A DNA stretch of 64,000 nucleotides, taken from Methylobacillus methanolivorans. GTDB lineage: Bacteria > Pseudomonadota > Gammaproteobacteria > Burkholderiales > Methylophilaceae. The notes under the pieces are model-generated. The model searched no databases and had not been told where the DNA came from. It saw nothing but the letters and a program-made list of their open reading frames with translations. Position 1 is the stretch's first letter. Every line of letters begins with the position of its first letter. Made by a program: the position numbers and the translations under genes. The stretch covers positions 1,302,001 through 1,366,000 of the forward strand of contig NZ_JBIWXY010000001.1 of NCBI RefSeq assembly GCF_044751345.1, in the 5' to 3' direction. This document shows, in pieces, positions 51,168 to 58,821 of this stretch.

Positions 51168-51776
51168 ATGTTTTCCCGGATATTTGCCACATTACTTGCC
51201 GTCATGGCATGCACCCACGTTATAGGGGGAGATTATCAAGTAGGCGAACGCATCAGCGACACCAAGCACACAACAAAACCTGGCACGAGTTACCAGCCGC
51301 TCGACTGGGATGACATGATGCCCGCAGACTGGGATCCCATGAAATCGATCAAAGGCCTGAACCTGGACAAGCTAGATGATGCCGATCCTCGTGCCATCAA
51401 GGCTCTTGAGCAAATGCGCAATGCTTGGAACGATGCACCCATTGTGCCCAAGCTCAACAAACAGCGAGTACAGATTCCGGGCTTTGTGGTGCCGCTGGAT
51501 ATGAATGGCACACAAGTGCAAGAGTTCTTGCTCGTCCCTTACTTTGGAGCATGCATTCATGTGCCGCCGCCTCCAAGCAACCAGGTCATTCATGTGATCC
51601 TACCTAAGGCTTTCCCCAAGAACCAGCAAAAAACACTCAACCAGGCCGCGCGGCAATATGGCCCTATTTCGGTCAGAGGCCTACTTGAAACCGTCCCCAG
51701 CCATACCACAATGGGCACCTCCGGTTACCGCATCCAGGCTGACCAACTGCTTCCATATTCCCTGAAAAATAATTAA
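51168..51776 (+). CDS. Secreted DUF3299 protein
   Basis: A 202-residue exported protein with a signal peptide at 1-21 (MFSRIFATLLAVMACTHVIG). The DUF3299 core is visible: QRVQIPGFVVPLDMNGTQV, LLVPYFGACIHVPPPPSNQV and a C-terminal GTSGYRIQADQL. The Cys-His in ACIHVPPP could be a metal site. Start at ATG 51168 with GAGGA upstream. Last gene of the locus; DUF3299 proteins often accompany this ABC pair. Confidence 0.82.
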   Translation: MFSRIFATLLAVMACTHVIGGDYQVGERISDTKHTTKPGTSYQPLDWDDMMPADWDPMKSIKGLNLDKLDDADPRAIKALEQMRNAWNDAPIVPKLNKQRVQIPGFVVPLDMNGTQVQEFLLVPYFGACIHVPPPPSNQVIHVILPKAFPKNQQKTLNQAARQYGPISVRGLLETVPSHTTMGTSGYRIQADQLLPYSLKNN

Positions 51777-51895
51777 GCTCACGCGCCCAAGACAAGGCAA
51801 AATAAGTCGCAGCAAGTCACCAGCAATAAGTGCCTCACAGGCCAACAGATTTACCTCTCGTAAAAACACTCACCTTACTTGAAACTTTTACCCTC

Positions 51896-51920
51896 TAGCA
51901 CTCTCAAAGAGTGAGTGCTA
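51896..51920. promoter_or_regulatory. CIRCE element (HrcA operator) upstream of rpoH
   Basis: TAGCACTC-N9-GAGTGCTA: both arms match the CIRCE consensus TTAGCACTC-N9-GAGTGCTAA, with the exact nine-base spacer; the outermost bases differ (C/G instead of T/A). It overlaps the predicted promoter of rpoH, so HrcA would repress the sigma-32 gene. Confidence 0.85.
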
Positions 51921-51924
51921 GAAT
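51916..51924 (+). promoter_or_regulatory. Extended -10 promoter of rpoH
   Basis: TGCTAGAAT is an extended -10 box (TG-N-TATAAT type). It overlaps the right arm of the CIRCE. A start near 51931 would give a leader of about 20 bases before the ATG. A perfect sigma-32 -35 box CTTGAAA is at 51878-51884 but lacks a matching -10. Confidence 0.5.
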
Positions 51925-51949
51925 CATTTTCATGAGAGAGGTTTCCAAC

Positions 51950-52807
51950 ATGACCAACAGCATGACATTACCTGCGATTTCATCTTACGACAGCCTTGAT
52001 CAGTACATGCGTGCGATCAAGAGCTTCCCCGTGCTCAGCGCGGAAGAAGAATATCAACTTGCTACCAGCCTCAAAAAGGAAAATGACCTGGAAGCGGCGA
52101 AGAAGCTCGTTGTTTCACACTTGCGCCTAGTGGCTAGCATCGCACGCAACTACTCAGGTTATGGCCTGCCACAATCAGACCTGATACAGGAAGGTAATAT
52201 CGGACTGATGAAGGCGGTACGTCGCTTTGACCCTGAGCGCGGTGTACGGCTGGTATCTTTTGCCATGCACTGGATCAAGGCAGAGATTCACGAATATATC
52301 GTGCGTAACTGGCGCTTGGTGAAAGTGGCCACGACCAAGGCTCAGCGCAAGCTCTTTTTTAACTTGCGTAGCATGAAGAGCGGCAAATCTGCAAGCTTGC
52401 AATCTGAAGAGGTTGCACATATTGCACGTGAGTTGAACGTCAAGCCCGAAGATGTGCTGGAGATGGAATCTCGTATGTCCGGGCATGAAATTTCACTTGA
52501 GGGCAACGCGGATGATGAGACTGAGGATGTCTTCGCCCCCATCTCTTACTTGCAAGCGACACAGGCTGAACCCTCCGAGATTCTGGAAGAGCAGGAAGTC
52601 GAGCATCTGCATACGGCTGGTCTTTCTACCGCACTTGCCAAGCTAGATGATCGTAGCCGCCGTATCGTGGAAGCACGCTGGTTACAGGAAGACAGTAGCG
52701 CGACCCTGCATGACTTGGCTGAAGAGTTTGGCGTTTCTGCCGAACGTATCCGTCAGATCGAACAGAAAGCCATGAAACAGATGAAGGGGTTTTTAACCCC
52801 GGCATAA
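51950..52807 (+). CDS. rpoH: RNA polymerase heat-shock sigma factor (sigma-32)
   Basis: RpoH (285 residues). Region 1-2: LDQYMRAIKSFPVLSAEEEY, region 2.1-2.4 SHLRLVASIARNYSGYGLPQ, QSDLIQEGNIGLMKAVRRFD and the RpoH-box region TTKAQRKLFFNLRSMK, region 4 with DLAEEFGVSAERIRQIEQKA. Start at MTNSMTLPAISSYDS, eight bases after GAGAGAGG; two upstream in-frame starts have no ribosome site. Preceded by a CIRCE element. Confidence 0.96.
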   Translation: MTNSMTLPAISSYDSLDQYMRAIKSFPVLSAEEEYQLATSLKKENDLEAAKKLVVSHLRLVASIARNYSGYGLPQSDLIQEGNIGLMKAVRRFDPERGVRLVSFAMHWIKAEIHEYIVRNWRLVKVATTKAQRKLFFNLRSMKSGKSASLQSEEVAHIARELNVKPEDVLEMESRMSGHEISLEGNADDETEDVFAPISYLQATQAEPSEILEEQEVEHLHTAGLSTALAKLDDRSRRIVEARWLQEDSSATLHDLAEEFGVSAERIRQIEQKAMKQMKGFLTPA

Positions 52808-52827
52808 CTCAATCTCGCAACACAATA

Positions 52828-52853
52828 AAAAAGGCTGCAATCGCAGCCTTTTT
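52828..52853. terminator. Terminator of rpoH, bidirectional
   Basis: An 11-base-pair stem AAAAAGGCTGC/GCAGCCTTTTT with an AATC loop, 20 bases after the rpoH stop. It also serves the convergent minus-strand genes ending at 52869. Confidence 0.92.
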
Positions 52854-52868
52854 CTTTAATTCGTCATC

Positions 52869-53000
52869 TTATCCAAAAAAGATAACTGAAAACGCGCTCA
52901 ACCAAGACATGACAATGAGGCCGATCGTGATCGTGAGCGGCAGATTTGCAAAAGTAAAATAGGACTTGAGACCTTCGTCCGCATTATTGGTAGTAGCCAT
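52869..53000 (-). CDS. 43-residue single-span membrane peptide
   Basis: A short gene below usual length limits. ATG at 53000, TAA at 52869. The product has a polar N-terminus (MATTNNADEGLKSYFTF) and one helix (LPLTITIGLIVMSWLSAFSV) ending VIFFG. It follows the CcoS-like gene by 18 bases in the same direction and precedes the terminator. Reasonable codons and the operon position support it as real. It could be a small subunit or assembly factor of a terminal oxidase, but I do not recognise it. No strong ribosome site: GGAATTTTGA lies before the ATG. Confidence 0.55.
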   Translation of the reverse strand: MATTNNADEGLKSYFTFANLPLTITIGLIVMSWLSAFSVIFFG

Positions 53001-53018
53001 TCAAAATTCCCCAGCAAG

Positions 53019-53225
53019 TTATTTAGTAATTCTATTCTGATTAGCCCCACTCTTCAAGTGGTTAAATGGAATCATGGGATCATCATCATCCATCAATATC
53101 CGCTGCGCAGGGCCTTCAAGGTCATCGTACTGGCCGCTCCTGATCGCCCATAAAATACCAGCGGCAGCAAAGCCGATAAACACAAATGTAAGGCCCAGCT
53201 GCAACACCAGGCTGGTTAGATTCAC
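53019..53225 (-). CDS. ccoS: CcoS-like cbb3 oxidase maturation protein
   Basis: A 68-residue single-span membrane protein. Helix at about 7-27 (VLQLGLTFVFIGFAAAGILW), then AIRSGQYDDLEGPAQRILMD, the diagnostic CcoS segment, and an acidic DDDDP. CcoS helps insert cofactors in cbb3-type cytochrome oxidase. No ccoNOQP or ccoI gene is in the window. The start overlaps the end of the dynamin gene by four bases. Confidence 0.85.
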   Translation of the reverse strand: MNLTSLVLQLGLTFVFIGFAAAGILWAIRSGQYDDLEGPAQRILMDDDDPMIPFNHLKSGANQNRITK

Positions 53226-55180
53226 GCTGCTTCATCCTCAATGCTGTTTTCAAAAACCAGCGCATTATGCATGTGCTGACGTAGCACCTTGAGGTCAGCC
53301 ATCTGGCTCAGGATGCTTTTCTCAATGACTTCAAGCTCACCAATACGATCTTCCAGTGTGTCTGTTGCCTTGTAGATACGCTTGATACTTTCCAGGCGAC
53401 GACGCAATTGCAACTGATGTTCGCGCACTTGCGACTCCATCGGGGCAATCACCGCTTTCAACCAATTTTCAACGTCATGATTGGCCACTTCGTACACATG
53501 GATTACTCGGCTAGCCAGAGTCTCAAAGAACTTTGACGTCAATGTCATCTTTTCGTTCGTCAACATATTCAACGTCGTATTAAATTGTTCACGATAGGCG
53601 CGCTCCAGCTTGCCAAGTTCCTTCTGGTAACGCAGTGTTGAAAACGCAGGTGGTTCAGCCTTGCGCAGGCCATGCTCTTCGGCAAACTTGTCGTACATCG
53701 CATCCATCATGCGCTTGATTTCGTCAATCTGAGCCTCGGATTTCACTAGGCGATCACGCAAATCAGCAAAGAACCCATCCATCGCGCTACGGATACTTTT
53801 GGTAAAACTGGCATTGATCATGGTACTGCGGGTATTGGTCACCTGCACGCGCAAGGTTTCCATGCCCAGCAGGGTAAACAATTTGTTGGTCTGCTGAGAG
53901 AACACACTGCGTAGCGCCTGGAACCGCTGCAAGCCCTTCTCAAAGATTTCCTTATCTACCTTCACCTTGTTCATCATGTGCTCGATGACATCTTCATTCT
54001 TGCCTCGCAGCCCACGTAACTCGTCTAGCTGCTCATTGAGACTAGCGAGACGAGCATCCAGAAGGATGTTCGAGTTTTTTACCAGCTCATCAACTTCACT
54101 CAGCGTATTGTCACGCACGATCTCGCGTTTGGAAGGAATCAGCTCATCGGACAAAGCCTTTTCCAATGCAGGCAAGCCAGTACGCGCCAACAAGGCATCA
54201 TCCTTGGCAATCTTCGCTAGCAAGCCTTTTTGCGCCGAAATCGGGAAAATCTGTTCCTCATCCAGCCCAAGCAACTCGGCACTGGTCTTGATTTGCTTGG
54301 CTATTTCACGGTCTATCTCTGACTCGTTACGCAACTCATCCCATAGACCATCAATTTTGTTCAATACAGCCAGCCTGCCCTTTTGCTTCCAGCGCGTACC
54401 ACTGATGTACTGACGCCATACATCAATCTCGGACTTGGTCACACCAGTGTCAGCAGAGAGGAGGAAAAGCACAGCATGCGCGTTCGGCAGCATGTTGAGG
54501 GTAAGCTCCGGCTCGGTACCAATCGCATTGAGGCCTGGGGTATCCAGAATCACCAGCCCCTGCTCCAGCAAAGGATGAGGGAAATTGATGACAGCATAAC
54601 GCCAGCAAGGAATATCCACGGTGCCATCGGCATTCACCGCCAGTGCATCATCGGCACTATTCGTATCGAACAATCCATAACGCTCGGCATCTTCCACCGA
54701 TACGCGCTTGGTGCGACTGACTTCCCGGAACACCTCCACCATGTTGTCGCTATTGCTGACATCAAATGGCAAGATGGTCCATTCTTCGGGGTAACGCTTG
54801 TACTCGGTCGTCGTCGCATCTGAAGTACGGGTTTCTACCGGCAGGAGCTGCAACGAAGTAGGTTTTGATGGATCGTAGAGTAGCTCAGTGGGGCACATGG
54901 TCGTGCGCCCAGCGCTGGATGGCAGCAAGCGCTGGCCATAAGCGGCAAAGAAGATCGCATTGATCAACTCAGATTTTCCACGCGAAAACTCAGCGACAAA
55001 GGCGACATTGAGTTTGTCTTCACGCAGGCGCTCGAGCAATTGCTGCAATCGCAGGTCTATCTGGGCATCATTGAGCTCCTGCTCATTGAGCCAGCTACGA
55101 TAGTCACTAATGGTGTCCACCAAGGCTTTGCGCCAATCGGCATATGCCTGAAAGTGGCGTTCAAGCTTGTTTTCCGCCAT
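53222..55180 (-). CDS. Dynamin-family GTPase
   Basis: A 652-residue bacterial dynamin-like protein. P-loop VAFVAEFSRGKSELINAIFF (about residues 60-80; the usual first glycine is Ala), switch I region SAGRTTMCPTELLYD, switch II VILDTPGLNAIGTEPEL and NKIDGLWDE as the specificity motif. The rest is long coiled coils (about 365-640). No membrane helix. Bacterial relatives act in membrane remodelling or stress resistance. Expressed with ccoS and the 43-residue peptide. Confidence 0.88.
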   Translation of the reverse strand: MAENKLERHFQAYADWRKALVDTISDYRSWLNEQELNDAQIDLRLQQLLERLREDKLNVAFVAEFSRGKSELINAIFFAAYGQRLLPSSAGRTTMCPTELLYDPSKPTSLQLLPVETRTSDATTTEYKRYPEEWTILPFDVSNSDNMVEVFREVSRTKRVSVEDAERYGLFDTNSADDALAVNADGTVDIPCWRYAVINFPHPLLEQGLVILDTPGLNAIGTEPELTLNMLPNAHAVLFLLSADTGVTKSEIDVWRQYISGTRWKQKGRLAVLNKIDGLWDELRNESEIDREIAKQIKTSAELLGLDEEQIFPISAQKGLLAKIAKDDALLARTGLPALEKALSDELIPSKREIVRDNTLSEVDELVKNSNILLDARLASLNEQLDELRGLRGKNEDVIEHMMNKVKVDKEIFEKGLQRFQALRSVFSQQTNKLFTLLGMETLRVQVTNTRSTMINASFTKSIRSAMDGFFADLRDRLVKSEAQIDEIKRMMDAMYDKFAEEHGLRKAEPPAFSTLRYQKELGKLERAYREQFNTTLNMLTNEKMTLTSKFFETLASRVIHVYEVANHDVENWLKAVIAPMESQVREHQLQLRRRLESIKRIYKATDTLEDRIGELEVIEKSILSQMADLKVLRQHMHNALVFENSIEDEAA

Positions 55181-55373
55181 AGCACCCCCCGATGCTTTTT
55201 ATTTAAGCGCTACTCTAGCACGCTTGTGTAAATTATCAAACGAATCAGCCGTCTAAATCCGTTTCCACAGGCCGATTCACGGCATATTATGCATACCAAT
55301 CATGACGGTATTTTGAAGCGTATGAATACATTCTGCTATCATCGCTTTTTGAGTAAATTCCGGCATTTGGCAG

Positions 55374-55748
55374 ATGAGCGGCTTAAGCCCAGACACCCCA
55401 CTTCCCACCGATATCCGCTTGCACCAGGTTTCTCGCACGCTGGAAATCACCTTCGATAATGGTGTCAGCGGCATGCTGCCATGCGAATTCTTGCGGGTGT
55501 ATTCACCGTCAGCCGAGGTACAAGGGCATGGCAACCCGGTGCTGCAAACCGGCAAGCGGGATGTGAACATCACCGGCATCGAACCGGTCGGCCATTACGC
55601 CGTGAAACTGGTGTTTAGCGATGGGCACAATACTGGTCTTTACTCCTGGGATTATCTTTACGCCTTGCTGCAACGACACGATACCTTGTGGCAAGAATAT
55701 CTCGAACGGCTTGCACAGGCAGGTGCCAGCCGTGACGCTGACCATTGA
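55374..55748 (+). CDS. DUF971 (GBBH-like N-terminal) protein
   Basis: A 124-residue protein with the DUF971 fold: PTDIRLHQVSRTLEITFDNG, LPCEFLRVYSPSAEVQGHG, YAVKLVFSDGHNTGLYSWDY. The fold occurs at the N-terminus of gamma-butyrobetaine hydroxylase and in iron-sulfur-related proteins. Role unknown; next to ubiE in many betaproteobacteria. Ends 15 bases before ubiE. Confidence 0.9.
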   Translation: MSGLSPDTPLPTDIRLHQVSRTLEITFDNGVSGMLPCEFLRVYSPSAEVQGHGNPVLQTGKRDVNITGIEPVGHYAVKLVFSDGHNTGLYSWDYLYALLQRHDTLWQEYLERLAQAGASRDADH

Positions 55749-55763
55749 TTTAAGGCAAATATC

Positions 55764-56504
55764 ATGAGCGACAACGCCAAGACACACTTCGGCTTCCAGA
55801 CTGTGGATGAGCGCGAAAAAGCCGGTAAAGTCGGTGAAGTATTCCACTCCGTGGCACGCAAGTATGACCTCATGAATGATGTCATGTCTGCCGGCCTCCA
55901 CCGCGCCTGGAAGCGCTTCACCGTTGAGGTAAGTGGCGTCAGGCCAGGAGATCGCGTACTGGATGTGGCTGGCGGCAGCGGCGACTTATCGCGCCTGTTT
56001 TCCAACAAGGTGGGCCCGACAGGGCAAGTGATCCTTACCGATATCAACGCTTCCATGCTGGCTGTGGGGCGTGATCGCCTGATTGATGATGGCAAGGCTG
56101 TTCCCGCGCTGCAATGTGATGCCGAAAAGCTGCCTTTCCCCGACCAATACTTTGACTGTGTCATCGTCGCGTTCGGCTTACGCAACATGACGCACAAGGA
56201 CAAGGCGCTGGCTGAAATGCAGCGTGTGCTCAAGCCAGGTGGTCGTCTGCTGGTGCTGGAGTTCTCCCAGGTATGGAAGCCTCTGGCGCCGCTTTATGAT
56301 GCTTACTCCTTCAAGCTGCTACCTATCATGGGCAAACTGTTTGCGAATGATGCAGACAGTTACCGTTATCTGGCCGAATCCATCCGCATGCATCCCGATC
56401 AGGAAACCCTGAAGCAAATGATGCTGGATGCCGGCCTGGGCAAAGTCGACTATTACAACCTGGCTGCTGGCGTTGTCGCCCTGCACAAGGGCTGGAAAAC
56501 CTGA
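55764..56504 (+). CDS. ubiE: Ubiquinone/menaquinone C-methyltransferase
   Basis: UbiE (246 residues) methylates the quinone ring. N-terminal VFHSVARKYDLMNDVMSAGL, SAM-binding VLDVAGGSGDLSRLF, FGLRNMTHKDKALAEMQRVL and LKPGGRLLVLEF, and the C-terminal YYNLAAGVVALHKGWK, all family features. Begins the ubiE-ubiJ-ubiB operon. Confidence 0.97.
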   Translation: MSDNAKTHFGFQTVDEREKAGKVGEVFHSVARKYDLMNDVMSAGLHRAWKRFTVEVSGVRPGDRVLDVAGGSGDLSRLFSNKVGPTGQVILTDINASMLAVGRDRLIDDGKAVPALQCDAEKLPFPDQYFDCVIVAFGLRNMTHKDKALAEMQRVLKPGGRLLVLEFSQVWKPLAPLYDAYSFKLLPIMGKLFANDADSYRYLAESIRMHPDQETLKQMMLDAGLGKVDYYNLAAGVVALHKGWKT

Positions 56505-56535
56505 TCACCATTCATCAGCCTGGACTATATTCATC

Positions 56536-57123
56536 ATGCTGAAACCATTGCTTACACGCCTGCTTAACCACTTATTGGCCCAAAACAGCTGGGCTGCGGA
56601 GGCTTTGCAACCATTTGGAGGCAAGCATGCACGCCTCATCCTGCCTCCACTAAGCGCTACCATTATCGTGCTGGAAGATGGCGGACTTGCGCTTGCGGGG
56701 GAAACAGCGAGCGTCGATGCCACCATTACCGTGCCGCCGTCAGTAGCACTACGTATCCTGGCGGGTGATGACCATGCAGGTGCATCGGCATCCATCACTG
56801 GCGATACCGAATTTGCTGCTGGCCTCGCCAGGGTGCTGCAAGGGATAAGCTGGGAGTATGAAGAAGACCTCAGCCGCATCGTCGGTGATATTCCGGCCCA
56901 TGAAATCGCCAAGTTTGGTCGCAGCGCGGTTGAGAGAACCAAACGCCAAGCCCACAATGTGGCCAGCATGCTGGCCGAATACTGGCAGGAAGAGCAGCCA
57001 CTGCTAGCCAAGCCACGTCATGTAACGCAATTCATCAAGGATGTAGACATCCTGCAAGAAGATACGGAACGCTTGGCAAAACGCATTAACAAACTGAAAC
57101 ACCGCCTGCAGGCGGATCAATAG
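56536..57123 (+). CDS. ubiJ: Ubiquinone biosynthesis accessory protein UbiJ (SCP2 domain)
   Basis: UbiJ (195 residues), a lipid-binding SCP2-like protein that organises the cytosolic quinone-synthesis complex. Start at MLKPLLTRLLNHLL (56536). N-terminal sterol-carrier-like domain (about 15-110), then DLSRIVGDIPAHEIAKFGR and a C-terminal coiled coil. Between ubiE and ubiB, as in proteobacteria in general. Confidence 0.93.
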   Translation: MLKPLLTRLLNHLLAQNSWAAEALQPFGGKHARLILPPLSATIIVLEDGGLALAGETASVDATITVPPSVALRILAGDDHAGASASITGDTEFAAGLARVLQGISWEYEEDLSRIVGDIPAHEIAKFGRSAVERTKRQAHNVASMLAEYWQEEQPLLAKPRHVTQFIKDVDILQEDTERLAKRINKLKHRLQADQ

Positions 57124-57134
57124 AAAGAGTCCGC

Positions 57135-58679
57135 ATGCATTGGTTGCGCCTGCTTAAAATCATTATTGTCACCCTGCGCTTTGGCCTGGATGAATTCATT
57201 CTGAGCCATACCAAGCTGCGCCCCTTGCAGCGCCCAGTCAATATACTGCTGTTCTGGCGCAATACTTCACAGCCAAGAGGTGAGCGCTTGCGCTTGGCTT
57301 TGGAATCCCTCGGCCCGATCTTCGTCAAGTTCGGTCAGATGCTTTCCACGCGTCGCGACCTGATTCCACTAGATCTCGCTGACGAGCTGGCAAAGTTGCA
57401 GGATCGTGTTCCCGCCTTTCCCTACCAAGACGTAGAAATTATCCTCAAGCAAGCTTATGGCAAGGAAGTGCTGGATGTGTTCCAGAGCTTTGATGTCGAA
57501 CCGATCGCCAGCGCATCTGTCGCCCAGGTACATTTTGCCCAGCTGCCCGATGGCAAGCCGGTAGCCGTCAAAATCCTGCGCCCTGGCATAGGCAAAACCA
57601 TCGCAAAAGACCTCAAGCTGCTCGATGGTGCAGCATGGTTATTGCACACGCTGTCATCAGATGGCAAACGCCTGAAACCACGAGAGGTCGTGGCTGAATT
57701 CGCACGCCACATCCATAGCGAGCTCGACCTCATGCTGGAAGCTGCCAACTGCAGCCTGCTGGGCCGCAACTTTGCCGACAAGCGCCTGCTCATCGTGCCA
57801 GAGGTCTATTGGGACTGGTGCCATGAACAGGTCATGGTCATGGAGTGCATGGTCAGCACCCCCATCAGCCAAGTGGCCTATCTGCGCGAAATTGGTGTCG
57901 ACATTCCCAAGCTGGCACGCGATGGCGTGGAAATCTTCTTCACGCAGGTGTTCCGTGATGGTTTCTTCCATGCAGATATGCACCCAGGCAATGTGCAGGT
58001 CGCCGATGATGGCCGTTATGTCGCACTGGATTTCGGCATCATGGGCAGCCTCAATGATGAAGACAAACAATACCTCGCGCGCAACTTCCTGGCTTTCTTC
58101 CGCCGTGATTACCGTGAAGTAGCAAAAGCACATATCGAATCAGGCTGGGCGCCCAAGGATACCCCTATCGACGAATTCGAAACCGCAATCCGCGCCGTGT
58201 GCGAGCCTATCTTTGACAAACCGCTCAAGGAAATCTCGTTCGGCAAGGTATTGCTGCGTCTGTTCCAGACCTCGCGCCGCTTCGGTGTTGAAATCCAGCC
58301 CCAGCTTGCCATGCTGCAGAAAACCCTGCTCAATGTTGAGGGCTTGGGCCGCGACCTGGACCCTAATCTGGACCTGTGGAAGACCGCTCGCCCTTATTTG
58401 GAGCGTTGGATGTCAGAGCAAGTAGGCTGGCGTAGCGCTATCGACAACCTCAAGGCAGAGCTACCTTATTGGAGCAAGATACTGCCGCAAATGCCACGCC
58501 TGATTCACCAGCATCTGGAACGCGGCCTGCAAGCGCCTGCAAGCTTGGCCGAGTTGCAACACCTCCTCGTTGAACACCAGCGCCAGTCACGTTGGCTACG
58601 CCTGATCTCCGTGGCATTGATCTTGCTCGTGCTATTGCAAAGTGCAGCCCTATTGGCTTGGTGGCTAAGTCAGCATTAA
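57135..58679 (+). CDS. ubiB: Ubiquinone biosynthesis kinase-like protein UbiB
   Basis: UbiB (514 residues), an atypical ABC1/ADCK kinase needed for ubiquinone hydroxylation. The KxGQ motif FVKFGQMLSTRRDLIP, Ala-rich P-loop-like SASVAQVHFAQ, the conserved AVKILRPGI lysine, HADMHPGNV and DFGIMG motifs are in order. Two C-terminal helices (about 490-512). Last gene of the ubi operon. Confidence 0.97.
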   Translation: MHWLRLLKIIIVTLRFGLDEFILSHTKLRPLQRPVNILLFWRNTSQPRGERLRLALESLGPIFVKFGQMLSTRRDLIPLDLADELAKLQDRVPAFPYQDVEIILKQAYGKEVLDVFQSFDVEPIASASVAQVHFAQLPDGKPVAVKILRPGIGKTIAKDLKLLDGAAWLLHTLSSDGKRLKPREVVAEFARHIHSELDLMLEAANCSLLGRNFADKRLLIVPEVYWDWCHEQVMVMECMVSTPISQVAYLREIGVDIPKLARDGVEIFFTQVFRDGFFHADMHPGNVQVADDGRYVALDFGIMGSLNDEDKQYLARNFLAFFRRDYREVAKAHIESGWAPKDTPIDEFETAIRAVCEPIFDKPLKEISFGKVLLRLFQTSRRFGVEIQPQLAMLQKTLLNVEGLGRDLDPNLDLWKTARPYLERWMSEQVGWRSAIDNLKAELPYWSKILPQMPRLIHQHLERGLQAPASLAELQHLLVEHQRQSRWLRLISVALILLVLLQSAALLAWWLSQH

Positions 58680-58821
58680 ACCTGCTTGACTAACATTCAC
58701 AAACCCATTGATTTTGAGCAACAAAGCCCACTTTCAGGATAAGTTTTTGCTAAAATCTGCCTGCCTTTGAACAGGCCACTTTTTTATTCATCTTTCAACC
58801 TCATAGCAAAGGGCTGGTCTA

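Noticed and set aside
51878..51884. CTTGAAA as a sigma-32 promoter of rpoH
   Set aside because: The -35 is perfect but no CCCCAT-type -10 follows at the right distance.
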